From positions 64,501-128,500 of the forward strand of contig JAJEKV010000384.1 of the NCBI GenBank assembly GCA_021234155.1: a stretch of DNA of 64,000 nucleotides. Direction: 5' to 3'. Each line of letters opens with the position of its first letter. The first letter of the stretch is position 1. The notes under the pieces were generated by a model that saw nothing but the letters and a program-made list of their open reading frames with translations, searched no databases and was not told the origin of the DNA. Below are positions 56,135-64,000 of this stretch, piece after piece. Both the position numbers and the translations under genes were made by a program. This DNA comes from Isoetes taiwanensis. Taxonomy: Eukaryota; Streptophyta; Lycopodiopsida; Isoetales; Isoetaceae.

Positions 56135-57389
56135 ATGTCCTCAAAGCGTTCTAAAATCAGTGAGATTATTTTGCGAAATGGCAAAAATAGCACAGGACAG
56201 TGGATTGATTTGCACATATCCATTGGTTCTTGGGTCACCATGAGGCCTAAACAATGCGGTCATCATGCGGTGAAGAAGTGCAAGGTCAATGGCTTGACTT
56301 CACATTGGAAGGCCCAAGTGCTTGGTTTTGTGACCAGCCAAGCTGGAAAATGCGTGGATCATCTTATTGTTGCACATGCATATGGGGCTCAAGACATGAT
56401 GAAAGAAGATATTTCCAAGGCTTCGACATTTCCAAAACTTGATGTCAACTGTCTATGCTCGTCTGACTTCAAGGATAGAGTTTCAGCACAAAGCATCACT
56501 AGCGTATTGGAGGTACACCATTATGCGATTGGAAAGTTGTTGTTTCCTGATTATGCATTGTCTTCTCTTAAGGCTCAGGGCATATGGTTCCACAAATACC
56601 ATTATACGAAGGAAAGCAAGGTTGGAAAGTTAACAATAGTCAATGCTCCAACATTATCACTTTTGTGTAGAGGAATCAGTGCGATTCATACTCTTACTAC
56701 ATTTCGACTTTCATTGACAAGAGAAGTAGCTAAGTTAATGACTGAAAGAGGAGGGGTTCGGGGTGGCATGAAGGCCTTTATTCCCATACACATTTTTGCA
56801 TTTATGTTCAAGGATGTGGAGACACTAAGAGTTGCACCTCAAACGTATACCTTTAAAGGAGTTAGAGAAGAATCCCTTGACCAATTGTTTTAAGGAGAAT
56901 GGAGGACCAGGACTCATGAAACAGGTGGCCAATTAACAAAGTGCCAAGTGGACTCCAGCAGCTTTATATTCAGGTAAGTTTGTATTTCTTATTTGCATCT
57001 ACTTTACAATTTACAAATGATAGTGCATGATATCATTTTTTTTCAGGTACAGGGTGCCAAAGCAAACATTATACTGTAATTTCTTTGTTGAAAGGTATAA
57101 AAGACAGTGGAAAAATAATAAGTATGTCTGGATAGCGGTACAGGAACATCGCATTAAAACTAGTTTTATGGATTTGACTATACATATGGAAAATGATTCT
57201 GTGCAAACTTTGGACGTGGAAGAAGAATGGACGCTGGCAGAATGTAGAAAGTTACTGGAGTCACACACTAGATATTCGGAGTTTCATTTCTTAGTAGACG
57301 ACAAGAAGGTTGAATATAGAAGAGAGTGCAATGTGACGTGCAAAGATTGCATGGTTCCACATCTGGTGAGAATGAAGCATGATATCTGA
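56135..57389 (+). pseudogene. Unrecognised two-exon gene with one in-frame stop
   Basis: Exon 1 starts at ATG 56135 (MSSKRSKISEIILRNGKNST). It is open to a TAA at 56891-56893 and continues in the same frame (GEWRTRTHETGGQLTKCQ) to a GTAAGT donor at 56974. The acceptor TTTTTTTTCAG ends at 57046, and exon 2 continues in phase (FIF-RYRVPKQTLYCNFFVE) to a stop at 57387-57389. The whole would be about 393 residues. It has no signal peptide or membrane segment. Features include a Cys/His-containing N-terminal part (PKQCGHHAVKKC) and a C-terminal LVDDKKVEYRRECNVTCKDC with two closely spaced Cys pairs. I do not recognise the family. The single stop may be a recent mutation, a real end of a shorter protein, or an allele-level change. 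The frame's coherence across the stop and intron argues for a recently functional gene. Confidence 0.6.
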
Positions 57390-58479
57390 TGTATTGCTGA
57401 ATTTAACAGAAAAAAAAATAGAGCTATTCCTGGTTTATTTTGGGTTCAACTCCCAAGGGCAATACTCCTTAAATTTACATGCAGTATATGGGACGAATTG
57501 AATTGCTGATTGGTTTGATGCTAGCCTGGGCATAATCAGAGGTAAGCTTTTGCTTTTATAGGGTAACTTCTAGGTGAGCTGTAGTTGGTTGATGCTGCAC
57601 AGGTCTGCATTTTACATGGTCTATAAGCTGGTAATGTATAGCTATTTGAATAATGAAGTAAAGTGTTAAACTTGCAAGCTGGATATGCATGGGTTCTGTC
57701 TATTCAAAGTGCTACAGTATTAGTGGACTAAGATATGAGTTCTTTGATAATGTATTACTACTTAAGTTAATGGCTTAAAACAGATAGAGAAATGTGTCAA
57801 TCTTATGGTTTAGTAGACATTTTTAGCTCTTAGTGTGAACTTTCATTTGTTTTTTAGCTGAATATCTCTTTACTGAGTGCATCAAATATGTGCCATACGC
57901 TAATCTTCCTCAGCTTCACTTCTTCAATAATGGACTAAAGACGAGCTTGGACAATGCAATCCAGTTTTGTTGTTTCCTGAATAGCAGAAATTTTACACTA
58001 ACATAAAACACAATACATCAGTTTACATGCACACGTCACATAGCCTCATGGTGACAGCTCTCCAATTCATGAGGCTGTTATAATCTTTCTTCCTTAAAAG
58101 AGGTCCATTTCCTTAGCTCAAAGCAGTACTAAGTTTATTTGTATCCATCAGGCAATAGACAAAAGGTATTAGCAAACATGAAATCCCAACCATTTTACGA
58201 ACGTAGCCTAAGACAAAGAAAGTTCTCTTTAAAGGAAGGCTCTACAAATGAATGAAAAGGTGACTGAATCAGCAATTTTGACACCATGTGTGTTAAACTC
58301 TTATGGCACCAGATTCCCTTTGAGCGTAACGTCATCAAAATTATGAAACTCTAATTCATGGGACTTGTTTCATAAACCCGGATCCCATACTTTACTCATG
58401 CTATAAGATCCAAAGTATTCTTACTTGTTAATCAACTTAAAGTTTTCGTAAAGAAGGGGGCTTAACAAGGAGCATCTAC
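57390..58479. other. Downstream flank, no gene recognised
   Basis: AT-rich sequence that may include the 3' UTR of the preceding gene. No other feature was seen. Confidence 0.4.
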
Positions 58480-59070
58480 ACGTGGGAGCAAGATTCCCAC
58501 CAATTTCGGTCCTAGTGGGTTTTGGTTGAAAGAGGGTTGCCAACCGCACGGGTTAGATTGATTCGCAATGGTGTTCTTTATAAGACATTCTCGAGACTCG
58601 AGCCATGCACAACAAAAGATTATTCATCAAACATCATTCCTTGTAGAACAGGAACCACCTGCAATAAGGCATCTCTACACTAAGGGACCCCTCCCGATGG
58701 ACATGAATGTAGAAATGAACGTGAGACGAGTTGTGATGCAGCCTATGAGTGCAGACAAAAAGGGCAATGTTCATTTGAAATTTGCCCTAGATAAAAAATG
58801 ATACGGATTTAGGACCAACCCAAAAGTAAGCAAACGAAAAAAAAGGTAGACGCAGAAAGCTAAAATTGGGAGCCAAAGATACGGATGGAAAACCATCACA
58901 AGTCTCCCAAATCAATGCGCGGTTGAGACAACCAACCATCTTGGATGCCTTTGGGAAAATGAACAAAGATTCCTCACAATCAACTTTGCCAAAAGCACGC
59001 TTCCTTCTCAAAATGATACAAACCATGTGAATGGTCGCAGTGCGTAAACCGGAGATGCCACAGAAATGAA
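58480..59070 (+). other. Coding-like remnant, unrecognised
   Basis: Fragments in different frames look protein-like: PSGFWLKEGCQPHGLD (about 58513), a 77-codon frame at 58568-58801 with KGPLPMDMNVEMNVRRVVMQ, and near 58870-58990 KLKLGAKDTDGKPSQVSQ and LRQPTILDAFGKMNKDS. Stops and frameshifts intervene. The last segment has a Q-x-x-I-x-x-F-like pattern, but that is too short to assign. Confidence 0.25.
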
Positions 59071-61869
59071 GCATACATGAGATGTTATGATGTTTTTAAT
59101 GTGCTTTTAAAGCTTCAAACATTATTCCCAAGTCTAAGAGCTCATCTTGACAAAGCAATTATCTTTGCTTAAAGGTATTTTGTCGTGTGTACCGGATGAG
59201 TAACTTATGGATGTGTATATTGAAAGGTTTTCGTGGGCGAGACACATCTTGATATCCGTGCGGATCTATCACCGGGCATCGGGCGTAAAATGCAGGGGAA
59301 TCCCGGCAACTTCAAATTTTCTCCCTTGAGCTCGGAGACGTTGGAGTCGGGTTTTTGCTATAATTCTTCGTTGTTTAGGCAAGGTTGTTTCTTATTAATA
59401 TAACAGATTCCACTGCGTACTACTTTTGCCACCTTGCAACCGTCTTACTTGACGTTGTATAAATTGCGATAATGAAGTATCTTTGCCTGAACGGAAGGAG
59501 AAAAGTCTCATTACCGGAAATCAAGATGATGGATTCATAGACCTATTACCACGCCCAGCTATGGGTTCACTATCTTACTTGCTTTGTAATGTATATGCAT
59601 ATTTGGATAGCCTTTTCAATGCAGGTGAGATGACGGATAATAATTGATTGTTCTTTGATGCATTCCAGGTTCGTCTAACATAAAATGTGTTTCAGCTATT
59701 AATGCCTCAATCACTGTTGCAATTGAGTTTGTAATAGCACTCAAGCTTCTTGTAGAATGTGCGGAGTCATTTCTAGACCCTAATGGAGAAAACAGAAGGC
59801 GCAGATCTAGTTTCACCAATTGCAGCTTTGTACTGAGGTTTTCTGAGATTTCTTTTATGCTCTGGTACTATTCATCTTGCATCTTCCTGTTGGTAAATGT
59901 ATTGGCAAAGACTTGCAACATCCATTTGATGAATATACGGTCATAATCTGCCATAAGGGGCCTGATTGATCAAAATATTCAATGCCAGGCGTTACCAAGA
60001 TAGATATTTGGGTATTATTGTGTAATATATCTGATTTTGTATTGCATATCATTTTGTCAATGAGTGGGGATGACATCCCTATCTTTCTCTGTCTCTATCC
60101 TCAAAAATAGAACTGATGTTTGGTAAACCTGTCATGATGCTTACTGCCCCACTTTCACTTGTGGTTCAGCAAGATGGTTGTTTGCACAGTGAGCACATAT
60201 ATGCTAGCTATGAAGTTAATAACTCACTTTGTGGTGCAGATTTGTTTTACTTGTTTCTGTCACATTATATCTCTTCCAAGCAGCTCTCAAGTTCTTACAA
60301 GATCTAGTTGACCTCTCTTGCGAATCTCATGGCTATAAAACACCTTGAATAGATGTCAAAATCCTATTTTTCTCTAAATTTAAGAGAATGTATTGTTCTA
60401 CTCAAATTTACCTGTTTTTTAGTGAAATCGCCTGTTGAATATCAATCAACATAAACTGCAATTTTGTCTACTGAAAAACGAATACTCTTACAACAAACAT
60501 AGAAATGGTTTTGTAAACTACAACATTAACAGACTTGCCACATGCTATTACACAAAGAAATAGTAAATAATATTCTTAATAGATGGGCAGAGGACATGGG
60601 ACACGAAACAGGTCAGAGCTTTTATAGAACTGCTCCAAGCCCTCCCTTACCTAGTAACAGTTGTCTCTGTAGCTTCCAACAGTTGGTCATATGTGTACAT
60701 AAATGGCCCAATCTAGTTTCAGATCACATCTAGTTCCAGATATTATAGCGGTTAGCTATCTTTAATACTGTAGTCCCTTGAACAACCACAGCAAATGCAC
60801 TGTAATTTATACAACCATGGTAAGCAGGCCTGTTGTGGTATTTGCAGAATCTTAGGTCCAGAAAACAACCTGTTTTTTTAGTTTTTTCCAGAACTCAATG
60901 ATTCTATACAAAAGTTTCACTAAATTGCCATAATTTCAAGGCATATTCCATGTTATCTCCATTGGCTGAGCAGAAATCCTCATTGCAGTCCGCAAAATAT
61001 TTGCCTGAAATGCTTTTCAGACTTGGATCTTGTTGCAACATAGCATTGTGTAGCAAGCACCCTAGAAGTATGAACACCATTAACTTTAAGAGTTAAGAAT
61101 CCAAAACCTAGAGGGAGAATACCCACCGGGAAACACTTTTAGCAAACATTTTTGTCGCGAAAAATATCGCCTCCCTGTGAAGACATGATGACTACCCTCA
61201 TTAGTATTCTCAAGATAACAAAGAAGCTATAAGGAAGCAAACCGCCTACCAAGAAGAATATTTGCGAGGGAAAGCGAAAAAATCACGAGCCAAGTTTGTC
61301 TGGATTGCTCGGGATGGATCAAGTTAATAAAGTGACATTGGCACCTCTTTCCTAGATAATAGAACTTCAAATAAGTTTGTTTCCAATTTAACTTCTAAAG
61401 TGAGGACTTCAGAAGATAAGAAGGTATCTCGACCGAAGTTAACAAAACAAATGTGGTCCGCATTGTCAATAATGTAGATATAAAACCTTCAAACATTTAG
61501 CTAGCTCCTTTGCATGCGGGATATTGGCTAGTTTTAGACCGTCCATATGCATGCCCCCACCTAAAAGTCTGTTAACAAATATTATATTAGACATTAAAAT
61601 ACAATATAAGACATGAATTTAAGCACACATGACTTAATGTACATGTTTTGTTGAATAAGCAGCACAATTATGGCAACAATACCTTGTCACATCCTCGCTT
61701 CTCAAAGTCAACATCACCTGCTTTTCATATATTTGCGACCTTCTGAAGAAAGAATAACTATCCTTCCCTCGATCCCAGTTTTACGTGCAGTTTTCTATCA
61801 TGTTCTCCAGTAAAAGGTAAACAGCCCAATTACTGTCACAACATGTTTGGTTGTGCAGGGTCTGGTAAT
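59071..61869. other. No gene recognised
   Basis: About 2.8 kb of AT-rich DNA. One open stretch on + at about 59656-59946 (AINASITVAIEFVIALKLLV) lacks a start and any domain signal. Other frames are short. Confidence 0.35.
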
Positions 61870-61990
61870 GCTCATTATCTTGCTATGTTGGGTCAAGTGC
61901 TTCACTGCCACAATGCTGCCATCAGCAAGGGTTCCTTTATAGACTGCTCCAAGCCTAATGGCCCAATCTTTTGAGATCTTAAACAAAGTT
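61870..61990 (-). pseudogene. Receptor-like protein kinase fragment
   Basis: The - strand reads RLGAVYKGTLADGSIVAVKH followed by LTQHSK, which is kinase subdomain I (end of the glycine loop, G-x-V-Y-K-G) and subdomain II with the ATP-binding AVK lysine, in the style of plant receptor-like kinases. Similarity ends after about 40 residues on both sides, so this is an exon-sized remnant. The first glycines of the loop are replaced by AIRLG. Confidence 0.65.
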
Positions 61991-62544
61991 TAAAATGAAA
62001 CGCACTAATTTGCTCCAAACGCACTTTAAAAGGAATCTTTGAAAGATTCCTAAAATCTCCCCAAAAAATGCCCTTTTCTTGGTATATTTGTGACAAGTGT
62101 GACAATTTGAATATTTTAGGCACCATTTTTGGAGGGAAATTTGAACTCAACTTCCATTCAAATTTGTTTGGTACCATTTTTTGGCCCCCTAGTTTGATTT
62201 GAGAAATAGTAATATTTTTAAGGACAAAACAAAATAGACATTGAAAAAAAAAACAAAGAAGCGCTAAGAGTGCCCAAAAACACAAAATTGCCAAAAATGC
62301 AACACATTTTGATATTGCCTCAATGAAGCAAATATTTTCACCTTAAAGTGTGCCTCACACGCGAAGTTGAAGTCAAGATGCTTGCGCTTTGCCTTATACA
62401 CTTGCTCTTATTTGCTCCTCCGCCTTGCTATAGACTTCGTCAGATACCGCGATGGCTTACGTATGTATCCAATCTGGACTTTTTAGACTTTGTAATTTAT
62501 TTGTCTCACGTAGTCCTTATTTTCTTCCAAATAAATTTCAAGAT
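61991..62544. other. No gene recognised
   Basis: AT-rich DNA between the kinase remnant and the palindrome array. A 130-codon frame on the - strand (61902-62294) overlaps the kinase fragment in another frame and has no domain signal of its own. Confidence 0.4.
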
Positions 62545-62932
62545 GGTATAAATTTATACCTCAATAGATAGTAATATGTGGACATAGTATGCTAGAGAGT
62601 TCGCACGGTATAAATTTATACCGCAAGAGGACTCGAGCGGTATAGATTTATACAACAAGAGGACTCGAGCGGTATAAATTTATACTGACAGCAAAAGGAC
62701 TCGAGCGGTATAAATTTATACCTTTAAAAGGGATTCGAGCGGTATAAATTTATACCATAAAGAGTTTTCTCGGTATAAATTTATACCAAAGATATATATA
62801 TATGTATATTATATAAATATACAATATATATAACATATATATATACATATATATATATATATCCGAAAAAAAAAAGGAATTCTTGCGGTATAAATCTATA
62901 CCGAGAGACTTCCTGCGGTATAAATTTATACC
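62545..62932. repeat. Array of GGTATAAATTTATACC palindromes phased near 32 bp
   Basis: Nine 16-bp palindromes (two with single-base variants, two with an altered end) start at 62545, 62607, 62639, 62671, 62707, 62741, 62772, 62887 and 62917. Steps are 62, 32, 32, 36, 34, 31, 115 and 30, so most are 30-36 bp and one is a double step. Linkers share ACTCGAGC-like sequence. An AT-rich (TA)n insert (62790-62860) splits the array. Palindromes extend to CGGTATAAATTTATACCG in several copies. Confidence 0.95.
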
Positions 62933-63039
62933 GTTTTTTTTTTATATATACAAACATGTGAACGTATATATATTGAATATATATATATATTAAGATATAT
63001 CTGATCTGATATATATATGTTCTTATGTTTGTCCTCCTA

Positions 63040-63310
63040 AATCCGACCGTTGATCCGAGATCCTACGGCTCACGTGGCTTTGGGACGTATCCTACGGCCC
63101 AGATGGCTTGGGAGTTTGTGTATAGACTATATGTAAGCGATCCTACGGTCCAGGTTGATTTGATCCTGATCGTCGGTCCGAGATCCTACGGCTCACATTG
63201 CTTTGGGACACATCCTACGGTGCACATGGCTTTGGGAATTATATGTAATCGATCCTATGGTCCAGGTTGTTCTTGATCTTGATCGTCGATCTAGGATCCT
63301 ACGGCTCATG
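63040..63310 (+). repeat. Tandem repeat of about 120 bp (2-2.5 copies)
   Basis: The segment GAGATCCTACGGCTCAC recurs near 63057 and 63179, and a variant (AGGATCCTACGGCTCATG) near 63294. TTTGGGA, GGTCCAGGTTG and ATCGATCCTA landmarks recur in between. ATCCTACGG or a close variant occurs at least seven times. Confidence 0.8.
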
Positions 63311-63424
63311 TTGCTTTAGATTTTTGCCACATGGCACGATCTCGCCCCCTTGATCGGGTCCAAGATCCCACGCCCACGTTGAATGTTCATCCTTTAAGGA
63401 AAGGCTTTTAAAATTTTTATGTTG

Positions 63425-63490
63425 TGTGGGGGATTTGAACCTCGGTCATTGACCCCCGCCCCCATTCTAACCACTAGACCAAGCATTAAT
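63425..63490 (-). mobile_element. tRNA-derived SINE head
   Basis: On the - strand TGGTCTAGTGG (63481-63471) matches the Pol III A-box consensus at every position. GGTTCAAATCC (63441-63431) matches the B box except one base, 29 bases apart. There is no matching acceptor stem, and AT-rich sequence follows, so a SINE or tRNA pseudogene is more likely than a tRNA gene. Confidence 0.6.
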
Positions 63491-63499
63491 TCTATGAAC

Positions 63500-63790
63500 A
63501 AATTATGTTTCAAATATACTTAAGGGTAACAAAATCTAGGGGATCTAAGGGAATCTTCATAAAATCTAAGGCAATCTAGGAAAATGTTGATGAAATCTTA
63601 GAGTATCTAAGGGAATCTTTATAAAATCTCTTTGAATCTCATATAATGTAAGGGAACCTAAGGCAATCTCATAAAATCTAAAGGGATCTAAGGGAATTTA
63701 AGGGGATCATAGAATCTTGGAGAATCTACGGAAATCTAATGGAATCTAGAGGGAATCTTATAAAATTTAGAGGAATCTCCATTTAAACCT
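63500..63790 (+). repeat. Degenerate short-unit repeat (AATCTAAGG-type)
   Basis: Variants of AATCTAAGGGAATCT and CATAAAATCT recur every 12-35 bases for almost 300 bases. There is no coding signal; the adjacent 67-codon frame on - (63736-63939) is compositional. Confidence 0.75.
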
Positions 63791-64000
63791 CCAAGAGAAC
63801 CTTGGTAGAATCTTAGAGAATCACATTCTTTTTTAGAATGTAGGGCACGACAAGAACTTGCAAAAGCATAGGAACATGCTAAAACTCGAACATGCACCGT
63901 AGGACGCATTAAATTTCTTGTATAAATATATATATACATAAAATATGTAGCCCAGAGTATAAGTTTATATCAGGCAAAATCTTGTGGGGTCTTTCTTGCT

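Noticed and set aside
61902-62294. 130-codon frame on the - strand as a gene
   Set aside because: It overlaps the kinase remnant in a different frame; the hydrophobic start (MAILCFWALLALLCFFFQ) is AT-rich composition without further support.
62545-62932. CRISPR-like array
   Set aside because: Spacers are 14-20 bases and related to each other, with no cas genes; it is a phased palindrome array instead.
63425-63490. Functional tRNA gene
   Set aside because: The internal promoter boxes are present, but acceptor and anticodon stems do not form.

Overview
The window looks like repeat-rich intergenic DNA from a land-plant nuclear genome. The evidence is TTTAGGG-type telomeric repeats, a plant-like 18S rRNA 5' end, GT-AG introns, plant-type Ty3 and L1 elements, and broken exons of plant genes (CLASP, an ORTHRUS/VIM-type RING protein, a receptor-like kinase). 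The repeat load and the mix of elements would fit a large seed-free genome such as a fern, but the sequence alone does not fix the species. I see no clearly intact conventional gene. Most coding signal is mobile-element debris, and the best gene-like loci carry stops or frameshifts.

Layout: 0-5.5 kb has a small tandem repeat, the eroded C-terminal part of a LINE on the + strand, a short-TIR DNA element with GACGC-rich subterminal motifs, and a tRNA-derived SINE head. 6.0-12.2 kb is an rDNA fragment on the - strand: about 390 bases of 18S 5' end, a spacer, and three families of GC-rich tandem repeats (about 192, 157 and 340 bp). It abuts a SINE with a telomere-like tail and back-to-back interstitial telomeric arrays (12.4-12.9 kb). 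13.8-14.7 kb is the N-terminal half of a hAT/ZNF862-like transposase. 16.9-17.3 kb holds broken ORTHRUS/VIM-type exons. 22.4-29.4 kb is a near-complete but dead Ty3/gypsy element on the - strand. 30.3-32.1 kb holds a long inverted repeat and the C-terminal part of a second hAT-like transposase.

32.7-35.4 kb is the most unusual locus. A spliced, decayed gene combines a basic/acidic linker, a ParB-like segment and the C-terminal half of a beta-class DNA amino-methyltransferase. It lies beside an array of near-perfect palindromes spaced 41-42 bp, and two more palindromes of the same class sit 41 bp apart inside its intron. It is followed by tandem SINE copies (35.4-36.3 kb). 36.6-40.5 kb is an L1-type LINE on the - strand whose 5' part is cut off by an LTR with an initiator-methionine primer site (40.5-41.3 kb). 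43.5-44.6 kb carries CLASP exons. 46.3-51.6 kb is a nested structure: a + strand LINE fragment ends in a TATTC tail, and a 3.0 kb non-autonomous Helitron has inserted into that tail. Removing the Helitron restores the pentamer register exactly.

56.1-57.4 kb is a two-exon gene of unrecognised family with one in-frame stop. The right end has a kinase remnant, a second phased palindrome array (about 32-bp steps), a 120-bp repeat, a tRNA-derived SINE head and a degenerate short repeat.

Nothing here works as an operon. The content is best read as successive insertions, captures and decay. The two helically phased palindrome arrays and the methyltransferase-like locus are the parts that known element types do not easily explain.
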